Assembly: GCA_027922465.2 (NCBI GenBank)
Contig: BQMF02000197.1
Location: forward strand, 1 to 64,000
Origin: Turritopsis dohrnii
Lineage: Eukaryota > Cnidaria > Hydrozoa > Anthoathecata > Oceaniidae
Direction: 5' to 3'
DNA length: 64,000 nt
Shown here: positions 45,514-56,988 of the stretch, piece by piece
Layout: each line of letters opens with the position of its first letter
How positions within the stretch are numbered: position 1 is the first letter of the stretch
The notes under the pieces: model-generated
Seen by the model: the letters and a program-made list of their open reading frames with translations, nothing else
Databases searched by the model: none
Told to the model about the DNA's origin: nothing
Made by a program: the position numbers and the translations under genes

Positions 45514-47078
45514 ATGCCCGATAGCTGTTGCATTGTAAATTGTACGAGCAGAAGAGTAAAAGGGAAGAATTCCTTGTCATTTTATAATATCCCAAAGGGA
45601 AAAACACCAATAGAGAAACGAAGACGAGAGGATTGGATTAGGGCTGTTGACAGAGAGGACTGGAAGGATTGGAGTTACGAACAGATATCCAAAGCCATGG
45701 TTTGTAGTGCACATTTCTTGTCAGGTATGTAGTTGTCTTTAGCTATCCATGCCATACATTAAGAGAAATAGAACATTGAGTAATGCTTGTGATTTTATTT
45801 TTAGGTAAAAGGTCAGATGATCCTGATGATATTGACTGGAGGCCCACAGTTTTTTCCCATGCTAAAAAGAAGAATATTTCGGAATTGGTGAAAATCGACC
45901 AACGCAAGAAGAGATATAAAGCAATTGCGAAAAAGAGAGATCAAAAAATCAAACTAAAAGAAGTAGTTGAACAACCACCACCACCACAACTAAAATGTGA
46001 AGATAAGCATGGCAGTGGAGAGGAGCTTTCCACTATCGATTTCACATTGGATGATGCTGGTCCATCATGTATACAGCCACTAATGATGGAAGTTAATGAT
46101 TTGAAAGCTGAGCTATCTGAAGTGAAAACCAAGCTTGTTAATATTAATCAAGAACTAATGGAAAGAAATATGGAAGTTTATACTTTACGAGATCAGGTAA
46201 AAATATTAAAAGCAAATAGATTTGGATTCCAGTCCATAAAAATGTCTAATGAAAAAATCAATTTCTTTGCTGGTGTGGAGAACAATCATGTTTTTGGTTG
46301 GATACTCAACAAAGTGAGGCCGTATGTGTCATCACTGCTTCAAGACTGTCGTTGGAAGACCATCTGTTGGTAGTGCTTATGAAAATAAAGTTAGGATTGT
46401 ATAACAAAGACATCGCTATACGATTTGGTGTAACAAGCACAACAATATCAAAGATTTTTCGTTCTTGGGTACCGATACTGCATGATCAATTGAAATTTTT
46501 AATTGTTTGGCCAGATAGGGGTGCTATTCGATACAATCTACCAAATTGTTTTAAGAAGAAATACAGAGATGCAGTTTGTATTATTGACTGCAGTGAAATT
46601 TTTATACAAAGACCAACCAACTTAACTGCGCGAGCTCAAAGTTGGTCTAATTATAAACATAATAATACAGTAAAATATTAGATTGGAATCTCTCCAGCTG
46701 GTGCTGTCATGTTTTTATCATGTGGTTGGGGTGGCAGAGTGTCTGATAAGCAGATCACAATTGAGTCAGGCTTTCTGGATAAACTTGAAACAGGTGATTG
46801 TATTTTAGCAGACAGAGGATTCAACATTACTAAAGAAATAGCATCAAAAGAAGCAACATTGAAAATCCCGAGTTTTACAAAGGGGAAAAAGCAATTGTCT
46901 GGCACAGAAGTCAAGACAATTGTCTAATGTACGTATCCATGTTGAAAGAGTTATTGGTCGAATTAAGAAATTTAGGATACTAAGTTCCTATATTCCGTTA
47001 ACACAAATTGATATCATTGACAAAATCATGGTTACAATATGTGCGTTAGTAAATCTGAACTCAAGTGTTGTAAGATAG
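45514..47078 (+). pseudogene. THAP-DDE transposase of ISL2EU-1
   Basis: Exon 1 is 45514-45724 (MPDSCCIVNCTSRR; THAP Cys pair, then MVCSAHFLSG with the last Cys/His). The intron is 45725-45804 (GTATGT...TTTTTAG). Exon 2 continues GKRSDDPDDIDWRPTVF, a basic and Pro-rich linker and a coiled coil (LKAELSEVKTKLVNINQEL). After a frameshift near 46325 come an HTH (LYNKDIAIRFGVTSTTISKI) and the DDE core: CIIDCSEIFIQRP (Asp), [10 protein letters not shown] (Asp), and, in a third frame, VRIHVERVIGRIKKF (Glu). Breaks are that frameshift, TAG at 46679-46681 and a slip near 46915. Otherwise it is full length. Confidence 0.8.
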
Positions 47079-47293
47079 TTTTACAAACTCATATATATTT
47101 ATAAATATAATATATACATTTTTATATCTGTTACAGTATATAGTTAAGTATCAAAATGGGTGACGTTACTTTAAATGGCAAGAATCAGGATTAAAGATCA
47201 TTAAATTAAAAATTAAAGGTTGTTCTTCTAATAAATTTGTCACTCATTTTGACTCAAATGTCTGTTACATATTGTTGTGTTAATTAATAATAA

Positions 47294-48301
47294 CTAGCCG
47301 CCAAGGCGGCGTCGCTCGCCGCCCATGTTCAGCCTGCGTTGTATCACCACCTGCTCCAAATTATTGCACTTAAAACCAGCGATAAGTCTTCCTTTGCAGC
47401 TGGCTTTATCGCTTAACAAAGCTCGTTTGCACGTGAAGAAAAATACGTTCCTGGTGTTTCAAACCTTGCATGTTCTTAACTCAGCTGTTCATTGTCGCGG
47501 TCGCATTTAAAATGTCAGCAGACTTTCTTGCTTTACACAATGCATTCCGAACGTGAACTTCACGTGGTTTTTATTTACGATTTGAAACCAATCAAATATC
47601 AGTTTAACATTACACTCAAAACGCAGAGAGAAAAAACTTTTCAACTTATTATTAGCTTTTGTTTTACGCGCTCTAACATGGGTGCTGTCAGAAGTAGGTG
47701 AAAAAATGGTTTGTCTTAAAAAGATCACACGGGAGGAGAAACAAATGCACGTGCTAAATGAATGAAGTGAATAAAAAACGTTCGATCAGATTAAAATCGA
47801 TTAAAAGAAATCGATTAAAAGAAATTAAGACAGCTTTTAAGACAAAAGCAAAAAAATATTTTGTTTCATGATAGTCTTTTTTTACCTATCGGTTGTTTTT
47901 AAACATTTTGATTGCTCGAAAAAAGTTCACCTGTCTTAGACAGTCAGGCAAGCATTAGGATATACTGGCAAACCGAACATGCTGTCACGTTCTGCCACTG
48001 CTGCTTTCTGTCCAAAATGTTTAATCAGTTAGTTTCTTTGTATTTAGTTGATGTATTGTTTTCAAAGCCAAGTCAACGGTGGTCCTTGGAATATAAAACT
48101 AACAATAATAATAAAAACAAAACGTTATTCCTATTGGTAAACCGGCCAAAAAAAGTCACGTTCGATTGGGGTTGCAATGTATTTTGTTTCGAACTCACGT
48201 CGCACACAAAAAAAGAAATAATTTCGCTCACAACTCAATCTACCATTTTGCGTGACTTACAAACAAACAAACAGACAGAGAATCGGCTATTAATATATAG
48301 A
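47294..48301 (-). mobile_element. non-autonomous Helitron, copy B (subfamily 1)
   Basis: On the minus strand it starts TCTATATATTAATAGCC at 48301 and ends with the GCCGCCTTGGCGGC hairpin and CTAG at 47294. Length is 1008 bp with no Rep/helicase. The region near the 3' end (CCATGTTCAGCCTGCG) is shared with copy E and differs from copies A, C and D. Its 5' end abuts the CTAG of copy C directly. Confidence 0.82.
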
Positions 48302-49183
48302 CTAGCCGCCAAGGCGGCGTCACTGGCCGCCCATGTCCACCTGCTCTGTATCACTGTATCAATAAACGTCAAATTTCCTTATAAATGGCTCGTACAACTT
48401 GTGCTCAACCAGAAGCAGATTCGAAGTCATAACCTCTGGTAAAACCAATCTTTTATCAGTGTAACAATACACTCAATGTAACAATACACTCAAAACATAG
48501 AGAGAGAAAACTTCAACTTATTATTAGCTTTTGTTTTACGCGCTCTAACATGGGTGCTGTCAGAAGTAGGTGAAAAAATGGTTTCTCTTAAAAAGATCAC
48601 ACGGGAGGAGAAAAAAATGCACGTGCTAAATGAATGAAGTGAATAAAAAACGTTCGATCAGATTAAAATAGATTAAAAGAAATCGATTAAACGAAATTAA
48701 GACAACTATTAAGACAAAAGTAAAAAAAAAAATATTTTCTTTCATGATTCTCTTTTTTTTACCTATCGGTTTTTAAACATTTTGATTGTTCGAAAAAAGT
48801 TCACCCGTCTCAGACAGTCAGGAAAGCGTTAGGATACACTGGCAAACCGCACATGCTGTCACGTTCTGCCACTGCTGCTTTTTGTCCAAAATGTTTAATC
48901 AGTTAGTTTCTTAGTTGATGTATTGTTTTCAAAGCCAAGTCAACGTGGAATATAAAACTGACAATAATAATAAAAACAAAACGTTATTCCTATTAGTTCA
49001 TCAGCCAAAAAAAGTCACGTTCGATTGGGGTTGCAATGTATTTGCTTCGAACTCACGTCGCACACAAAAAAAGAAATAATTTCGCTCACAACTCAATCTA
49101 CCATTTTGCGTGACTTACAAACAAACAAACAAACAAACAAACAAACAGACAGACAGACAGAGAATCGGCTATTAATATATAGA
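48302..49183 (-). mobile_element. non-autonomous Helitron, copy C (subfamily 2)
   Basis: Minus orientation, TC end at 49183, CTAG end at 48302. It is 882 bp and highly similar to copy A. It carries CAAA and GACA microsatellite runs near its 5' end (49115-49160). It lies head to tail with copy B with no spacer and ends 10 bp from the stop of the YqaJ gene. Confidence 0.82.
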
Positions 49184-49193
49184 CATATCTTCA

Positions 49194-51073
49194 CTATTTT
49201 TTTAAATAAGTCTTGCAATTTTCACAATACCATTTTCCTTTTGGTGCACGAGTTATGGAAACACATTTATAATGAAACCATTCGTATTTACAGGTGTGAT
49301 TGTCGCAAGCTATCATATTCCCAAAGTTCGGTCTTCAACAAATACAGTATAACTTCCTATCATTCTCTATATCACCTCTTCGTGTGACTAGTTCTGGTAG
49401 GATTGTGGTAGTGAAAATAGTTTCTGCCTTTTCCATAAACATATTCATGAGTTGGTCATTAAAACTGATTGTTTTGATTATACTTGTACTTTCATTTTGA
49501 GCTGGGGAGTAAATTAGCAAATCAGCCTTTTTTAAGTCGGTCAACAGCATTTGAAGCTGCACTTGAAAATAGTACGGATGGTTTGGTTTTACATCAGAAT
49601 TTTCATCGAACACAAAATGTTTATCGTTTTTCCATTCAGTGATGCCTTCTTGATATTTGTATGGACATTTGATTTCCAGGACTTTGGGTTCATGACAGGA
49701 GCAATAAACTAAGCCATCTGGTGTGCACCAAGATAAGGATAATCAATTTTAACATGAAATCCTGTTTCTTTAACTAGTGAATTGCTGTGCTGTGTTGAAA
49801 TAGCTTTTCTGTAAAAATTGCGAGCTTTTGGTTCAATTTCTATACCATACTTAGTGTATTTGTTATCAATGAGGTTATCATATTGCATAATTATTTTTAA
49901 CATTGATTTATTTTTATCTGTCATGCTGTATACTTGTTTAGCAATTGATGCAGTTATTCTACCAGTACCTATGAAGCATCCACGATTTGTTCAGTGACTG
50001 AGTTTTTGTAACTTCTGTTAGATTGTCAAAGTGTTTTTGGGAATAAGCATTTTTGAACTCGTCATAACGATGAATACAAAGCTTTTTTAAATCTTCTTCA
50101 CCCAGATTAATTGAGCTTGGATCGTACAAACTTGTTAGTGTGTCAGGAATACATGTATCCTCATTTTATGAAGCAGTATCAGTATCGCTATGGTCACCTG
50201 ATTTCTGATTAACAAGAAAGTCATTTATGTCTATGCTTGTGAAAATGACAGCATCTGGTTTGATTTTGTGTAATTCTATAAGTTCTTCAGATTTTAAACA
50301 AAATTCCCCCACACATGGATTCTTGTATGAAATGTTTTTTGTACTATTTAACAACATATCAGGTGATGGTAGCTGATGCTTTTTTGCTCTTTTGAAATTG
50401 ATGTTTTTAATTGTCGCTGGTGTAACGTGTCTTTTTGATTTTTTCCAAGCACACAGCTGACTGGTAGGTACGTCAGGTTTATGAAGTTCTAGATGTACTG
50501 CAGTTTCGAGTTTGAAAAGAAGGGCTGCAATATGACTGCACGCTGAACCCAAACCTGCCATACATGTACAGTTAGCTGTCAATATCCAACCCAACTTTTT
50601 ATTTACACACACCCAAACATTGTACAAAGATACAGATTCGCTTTGTCTTTGACTCGGTAGCACCTAAATGAAACGTGAAAAAATGAAATAAAGTCAAATT
50701 TCTGTGTATTGTCTCCAATAGTTTGTGTCATATTATGTTTCCAATGTAATCTTACCTCAGATTTGATATAACAAAATTCGCTATTAGCATTAATCTTGTG
50801 ATAAAAACAATCTTGCACATGACCACATACAAAGTAATCATAAGCTTGTAGTGATTTGTAAGCCTTCAATGATTCGTTTGTGTATGTACTTGGTGTGTCT
50901 ATTAAATATGTTGTAACGTCTTTCCAGGATATTTCTGGAATATTACTTATATCATTAGACCAGTCGTTCAGTAAACATGGATCTGGTAAATTTCCATTTT
51001 TCAACTTTAATTTCTCAAAATATTGCTTTTTGTCACTGTCAGTAAGAGTTTTCACATATTCCGATTCTGCCAT
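49194..51073 (-). pseudogene. SWIM-YqaJ exonuclease-PHD protein of ISL2EU-1
   Basis: Start MAESEYVKTLTDSDKK at 51073. Exon 1 runs to 50757 and exon 2 starts at 50661 (GT-AG, phase 0). Domains: a SWIM zinc finger (CTCMAGLGSACSHIAALLFK), a YqaJ-type lambda-exonuclease-like nuclease (YGIEIEPKAR, TGFHVKIDYPYLGA-PDGL across a slip, VLEIKCPY with the E-x-K catalytic pair, YYFQVQLQM), and a C-terminal ING-like PHD finger ([32 protein letters not shown]). Defects are TAA at about 50167, a frameshift near 49963, one near 49730 and TGA at 49335-49337. ISL2EU elements encode such a YqaJ protein beside the transposase; its function is not established. Confidence 0.78.
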
Positions 51074-51441
51074 TTTCAACTGATTTGTTTTGCCAAAATA
51101 TAGCTTTATATATCTAAAACGATCACAGGTGTTGCGGTATTTTTATGATTTTGTTTCTCAAAAAATTTTAAATAATGAAGTTTAATCGGTATCTTTTAAC
51201 TATCTTCATTTTCCGCAAACACAGAAGAAATCTATTAATTCCGGAGGTGTTTGTCGGTATGTCTAAACCCATATCTCTTTAAAAACACACATAAAAATCT
51301 CGAGTGACGAGATATATCGTTATTTCTTTTTCAAAATTCAATTGAACACTTTTTTACTAAAGATCAAACCGAAATTTATTGATTAACCGGTTTAAAGATA
51401 TCGTCGCAACGCTGTTTTTGCCTGGGAGTATGCGCGCGCAT

Positions 51442-52560
51442 GATGTTTACGAAAATGTTGTGACGTCTTACGGCACATCGTCTATATAAAGTTATAATTA
51501 TATGCTTACTAACTATTATATCAATCCTCTATAGTTTATCTATGGGCTATATAGGATTTGGAACGTCGCATCTTAACTATTTTTATAACATTTTATATTG
51601 TTTATACAACCCAAATAATTACTGGATGTTTCAGCAATGTTTCTTCTCCTGTTTGAGTTTATATTCAGAAGTCATCATCATCATATAAACAATCCTTTTG
51701 GTGTTCAATATTAGCTAATACCTAGCCTCCTAAAAAGCATCATTGTGCTCTGCTCAAGAAAACAAAATGAGTTTATTGCAATGTGTAGTCAACATTCAAT
51801 GTGTAGTCAATGTGTAGTCAATGTGTAGTCAACATTCTGTAAAACATATCCTAAAGCACCTAAAAAGAAAAGTGGTATTTTTTCTTGGAAAGCTTTGGCA
51901 TATAAAATGTTATTTTTATTATTTCCACACATCTCATTGCTATTACTTCTGTATTCTCCCTTCCCTCATTAAAGTGTTTTCTTACACCATGAACTTAATT
52001 AATAAAACAAATTTTATATACTTTACCGTACTCATTTTCCTTAAAGGTTACGTCTGATAAAAAAAAAATCATATTTTTTAACTTCAGTTATGCATAAGAA
52101 AATATAATTTCTATCTCATTTTATGTATAAAAAGCTTAAACGAGCACACACAAAAATGTTTTTAAAATTTTCACTTCGAAGCTTCTTCTTCCTTCCCGCT
52201 CTCGAAAATGTAAACAAAATCATAATGGCTACCATTTACGTCACAAAATGTAAGACCAGATCGGCGAATGTGAGTTAGCGGTTGAAAAACTACATATTTA
52301 TGAAAGAAAGAACATCCTGATTAATTAAGTTGTGGTGAATTTTTATGTTTGAAAACAAAAGTTTGCATTAATTTCGTGTGTTGTTAATGCAATAAGAACA
52401 GCATACCCAGCGCCTGATAATAAATACTGTGGTTACATGAATGGTAAAATTGTTGATGAGAACCAGTTTCCCTGGATGTACCACGACGATGACGAAAAAT
52501 AAAAACAAATATTAAAAAATTGAAACAAAATTGGATTATCGTTTCATCCTCGAATATTTT
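51442..52560. other. no clear gene; short tandem repeat
   Basis: At 51779-51836 AATGTGTAGTC is repeated about four times with CAACATTC interspersed. A plus-strand segment at 52384-52500 reads NGKIVDENQFPWM, weakly like a trypsin N-terminus, but no partner exons are visible. Confidence 0.45.
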
Positions 52561-52569
52561 GTTGTTTTT

Positions 52570-53310
52570 TCTATTATTTCCTTCCTTTCTGGTCTTTCGT
52601 ACCGATGCCAAGATATTTTAAAAAGTGGAACTCTGCAGCCTTCTTTTGATTTAGGATTACCTTTCAGCTAAGGTGAAAAAAGATATCGTTATTGCCATTA
52701 TCGTTCGATACTTAAATTCATTAACAAGTGAATAGTAGTGAAGTGTAGCTATTATACCTGTCTCCGACCAATATTGAGATTATGATCAAGAGCTGCAAGT
52801 TCGACACCAGCTATTATTTTCTCATGTTCGAAAAAAAAGTCTGCTTCGGTAGGTAGCAGATTTTTAGGGAGTGAAACACTTCAAGGTGCATTGTAAAAAT
52901 GTTTTCTATTAGTTTTTGCAAGTCCTTCACGAGTTGTTTTTCGTCGAAGACTATAGATTTTAACGCCCTGTGTGATGGTGAATCCGGTCTTAGCCACCTA
53001 ATTTCATGTTCCCATCCTTATCATATTTATCATGGGAACATTTTCTATAAAAAGTGTTCCCTGGAAACGTGTGGCGATTTACACAGTGATGGAGCGATGA
53101 CAGGAATAATGAATGAATGAAGAAATATGAAGAATATTACATACCTGCTTGCTAGCAAAGCATTTTGCATGTCCACGGACATATCGAAATATTTATCTTC
53201 GAAATGGTTTTCTCAGCGAAAAATTGATCCGGATATTTTGGGAAGGTTTTGTCGTTTAATTTTCGTTTTCCAAACAGTGGCGCGTTTTTCATCATTTGGT
53301 AATTTAAAAA
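52570..53310 (-). pseudogene. Kolobok-like THAP transposase relic
   Basis: On the minus strand an exon-like piece at 53145-53310 reads KLPNDEKRATVWKTKIKRQN, then a Cys position changed to Arg plus a stop, then ENHFEDKYFDM: a degenerate THAP finger. Downstream (53000-52750) WLRPDSPSHRALKSIVFDEK, LVKDLQKLIEN, LEVFHSLK and, after a slip, AGVELAALDHNLNIGRRQ match the C-terminal domain I associate with THAP-bearing Kolobok-type transposases of cnidarians and fish. That association is from memory and needs a search. Confidence 0.45.
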
Positions 53311-53959
53311 AAGTGAGTTCTTTATTTTTCCTCTTATAATTTGTGCAACCAACTGCTGCACACCAGGCCATCGTAAAACGTAAAAAAAGATGTTTAAAAG
53401 CAGAGAAAGATCAACTAAAATGTTGTGTACACTATTTATTAAAGATTAGTTGAAGTAAATAAACGGGGGCCGAACATTAATTTTAATAAAGGTCTTGAAA
53501 ATATTTGTTTCGCTATGTTTTTCCTCTTTCGTCGGTCTTCGTCTTACACTTTGTGACGTAATGAGTTATCCGCGAGAGTAATCCTGGCGCTTTCACTATT
53601 TTCATCATACTCAAAAAATGGCTGCCGAAGAAAGTGTTTTCAGCGAAGATTATGAAAATAAATAATTGAATATATAACTTCTGTGATCAAATCTTTCAAT
53701 ATCGATGTGATTTTCTGATTAAGTGAGTTATTTAGCATCGATATACAAGTACTTTGTTTTTTATCAGACTTAACCTTTAAACGGTGATAATTTTTCTGAT
53801 GCAGGAAGTGATGATTCATATCATTCACAAGTCACAACAAATTCTAGAACTTGTCTTGCATTAAATCAAGAACATTCTTTGCCACAACATCAATCTAATA
53901 AATTTTCCAATCTAAAAAAATCAAAAATTTAACTTCTTGGATTCTACGCACCTTTTCAT

Positions 53960-54120
53960 CACGTTCCTTCAAATGTATGATTACCCTGTATAAATCATTG
54001 GTCATACCAATTATAGAATGTTGCTCCGTTCTATGGAGTCCAATTGCAGTTGGTCTCATTCAGAGACTTGAAGATATTCAAAAATCGTTCTAAAAAAGAA
54101 TCAATGGCACTTCAAGTAAC
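53960..54120 (+). pseudogene. LINE reverse-transcriptase tail fragment
   Basis: It reads MITLYKSLVIPIIECCSVLW then SPIAVGLIQRLEDIQKSF and, after one stop, KRINGTS. LYKSLV-PI-EY-S-LW-P and LE-IQ-F are the signature of the CR1/jockey-type RT thumb. It is cut on the right by Helitron D at 54177. Confidence 0.7.
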
Positions 54121-54654
54121 TATTGCGAGTGTCTCAAACAAACAAAACTTTACTCACTTATTTATTTATTTATTTACTAACCGCCAAGGCGGCGTCGCTC
54201 GCCGCCCATGTCCACCTGCTCTGAATCACTCTATCAATAAACGTCAAATTTCCTTATAAACGGCTCGTACAACTTGTGTTCAACCAGAAGCAGATTCGAA
54301 GTCACAACCTCTGGTAAAACCAATCTTTTATCAGTGTAACAATACACTCAAAACGTAGAGAGAGAAAACTTCAACCTTTTATTAGCTTTTGTTTTAAAAA
54401 AGTTACGCGCTCTAACATGGGTGCTATCAAACGTAAGGGGGTAATCGTTTCTCTTCTTAAAAAGATCACTCCGGAGGAGAGAAAAAAGGCACGTGCTAAA
54501 TGAATAAATAGGCTGTTTTAGAAATACGACGCGAACAGCAATTGGGGTTTCCTCGGAGGTAAAAAGGCCTGGGTTCTACAAAAACAAACGTCGTCTTGTC
54601 GCGATGAGACCTTGAAAATGCTAGCTCTCATCGCGTCTGGAATTCGAAAGCAAT

Positions 54655-55514
54655 ATGGATGCTCACCATGCTGGTGATGGAAAGAAAAGGTTCGTTTTAA
54701 AGTGTTTGTTTCTTTGGAGCTTTCAGTTTTGTCTCTTTGAGAAAGTCAGCAAGAGCTTGTTTTTTAAATTTCAAACTAAAAGCAAGCTATTTCATTGTTT
54801 AGATGTACCATGGCATGGAATAATGCTAAAGATGTTCTCTTGATGCGAGAAATGATTGGTAGCGACATATTTTCGCATAAAATGGGATCACGAGAGCGTA
54901 GAAATGTATGGCAGCACATAGCCACAACGTTAAATTTACTTGATGGGTTCGCTGTAACTGCAAGATCTGTACGAGATCATTTCACAGCAATTTCTCGAAA
55001 ATATACAGTGCAAAATAACAAACAAGAACGTACCACAGGGGAAGGAGGGGATCCACCTAGTGAATTTGACCTGCTTATGGAAGAACTTATTGCACTATCC
55101 AGGGAAAGTGATGAAAAGCATAATGCTGATGGTGAAAAACAAAAAGCCTTTGATAAACTTGAGAAAGAGAAAGCCATTTCTATAAGAAACACAGCCATGG
55201 AACGGGTAGGCCAAACACGAAAGAGAGAAAGTAGTAGTGAAAGTGATACGAGTTTTGAAAAGAAGCAACGGCGTAGCGCAGGTGACACCTTGGAATTTCT
55301 TAGAGAAAAAATGGAAGTAGACCAAGAAACGAAAAGGGCAGAAAGAGAGCTTCAAGAGAAACGAAATGAACAATTCACAACATTATTAGAAACTTTTCAA
55401 TCTACAATGCAAAGGCAGCAAGAACAATCAAATCAGATGCAACAACAAATGCTGCTGTTAATGCAACAGCAACAGCAGCAATTACAATACTTTATTCAAA
55501 AGGACCAAAAGTAG
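54655..55514 (+). CDS. Harbinger Myb/SANT-like DNA-binding protein
   Basis: Exon 1 is 54655-54689 (MDAHHAGDGKK), the intron 54690-54802 (GT...TTTAG), exon 2 54803-55514; frame is kept across the splice. The protein has a SANT/Myb-like trihelix near its N-terminus (WNNAKDVLLMREMIG, RRNVWQHIATTLN, RSVRDHFTAISRKY), then a charged helical region and a Gln-rich C-terminal coiled coil. The ORF is intact. In Harbinger elements this partner recruits the transposase to the ends and the nucleus. Confidence 0.78.
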
Positions 55515-55920
55515 TGACTTATAGCAATATCCGGTTCATAGTTTTGTTGTATATGTTTTTGTTACCTAAAACTCTATCCTCCAGGTGAATCTTCTGTTTT
55601 TAATTTTTTTGTTTTTTGTAATGCAGAAAGTAAGTTTTTGTTGATTTTGTTGTTGACTATTTTCAAACTCATTTCTTGAAATGTTTTTGCTTCAACTAAA
55701 AGAGACATTTATCAGGCATTCTTAGAGACTCTATTTCTACTTCTAAACTCAAAACAAACTCACCAATAGTGCAAATATAATTTTTACACAGAGAAGAGAC
55801 ATTTTCTATTTATTTTAAAGCTTGTGTTTGTTTATCAACAAGTTGTAAATTATATATATATAATATATTCTGTATAGTTGTGTTTATAGTATATAGTTGT
55901 TGTTTTTAACAAAAGAAATG

Positions 55921-56988
55921 TTATTGAAAATATTCCTCAATTGTTGGTGGCTTCAGTCCAAAATAGTCTGAACTTAGATTTCCATAAAGACATGTTCAGG
56001 CATTATGAAGGACCCCACACACCAAAAGGTACTTTCCAACTGAACTCAATCCAATTTTCAGCTGCTTTTTAAAGTCAATGAATTTAAAAAAGTTCTTTAT
56101 ATCTCCAAACAACCACTCTACTTCAATGCGAACCTTACTCATGGCTTTGTTGAAATCCCTTTGTTGAGCTATATTAGGTAATCTAAAGGGCCCTTGTAGA
56201 TGAACACTAATTGGGTAGGCTGGGTCCCCATAAAGACATAAAGGGTTTCCATTGGACCATGCATTTTGCTGTAGTAATTGAAGAAGCCCAGATTCCCGTA
56301 ACATGCCACTGTCATGTTTTCTCCCCTCATAAGGGCCACTCAAATGTCCTATCAAACCGTTTGGCAAAGCAACACTTTGAAATTTCAGGGCGTGTAATCT
56401 CTTATGGCCATTGTACAATACTCTTTGATTCCTCTTTGGTTTTGAAATTGGCATTCGAGTACCGTCAACAAAGCCAAAACAATTATCTAATGGCGCTCCT
56501 TTTTGATGGATTGCATCAGCATATTCTTGAAGTTGATGTGGACTAAGATGAGGTTGATTAAAGCTTTCCAGTCGAAAACCATGCAACTCATGCATAAGAT
56601 CAATCATGGTATTAAAAATGAGACATAGCTCTGATATGCTTCTTCCAAAAGCCCATACCATATCGCAAAATCTACATGGGAAGGAAAGTCTTTTCAGTAG
56701 CATACATAGTCCCTCCAGTCCACTGCAAGTTGTTCCTTGGCATGTTGTTATTTTATCTGGGATTCTAAAAACACGTGCTAGTACAAACAAGTCACGTTTA
56801 TAGAATCGAGCTTCGCTGAGGCATCGCGCATCATCCCATGAAGACAAATCAAATTTGTCAAATTTCCAATAAGGATACAATTCTCTCGATATATTCAAAT
56901 CATAGAGAATTAGAAACTCTTCGTAATCGATTGAGTCATCAGCAAATGCAATAAGAAGGGCAGAGCGAACATTCGCAAGGGTAGCCAT
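55921..56988 (-). pseudogene. Harbinger transposase (DDE_Tnp_4), one in-frame stop
   Basis: Start MATLANVRSALLIAFADDS at 56988. The DDE residues are visible: CFGFVDGTRMPI (Asp), LCLYGDPAYPI (Asp), KVRIEVEWLFGDIKNFF (Glu). A TGA at 55996-55998 follows GVLHNA; the same frame continues with TCLYGNLSSDYFG to a natural end EEYFQ and TAA at 55921. The stop removes only about 25 residues, beyond the catalytic core, so the truncated form could conceivably fold. This is the best-preserved transposase in the window. Confidence 0.85.

Larger units (their letters stand above)
45423..51441. mobile_element. ISL2EU element 1, nearly complete
   Basis: The left end GTGCGCGCGCAGCCTCCCAG then GCAGAAAAACG; the right end, inverted, reads ATGCGCGCGCATACTCCCAG then GCAAAAACAGCG. 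Inside, a plus-strand THAP-DDE transposase (45514-47078) and a minus-strand SWIM-YqaJ-PHD protein (49194-51073) face each other, the ISL2EU arrangement. Two tandem Helitrons (47294-49183) sit between them. Without these the element would be about 4.1 kb. Confidence 0.8.

Noticed and set aside
52384..52500. Trypsin-like residues NGKIVDENQFPWM on the plus strand
   Set aside because: Only one short segment; no His/Asp/Ser triad exons follow on that strand, and the surrounding sequence belongs to a THAP relic on the other strand.
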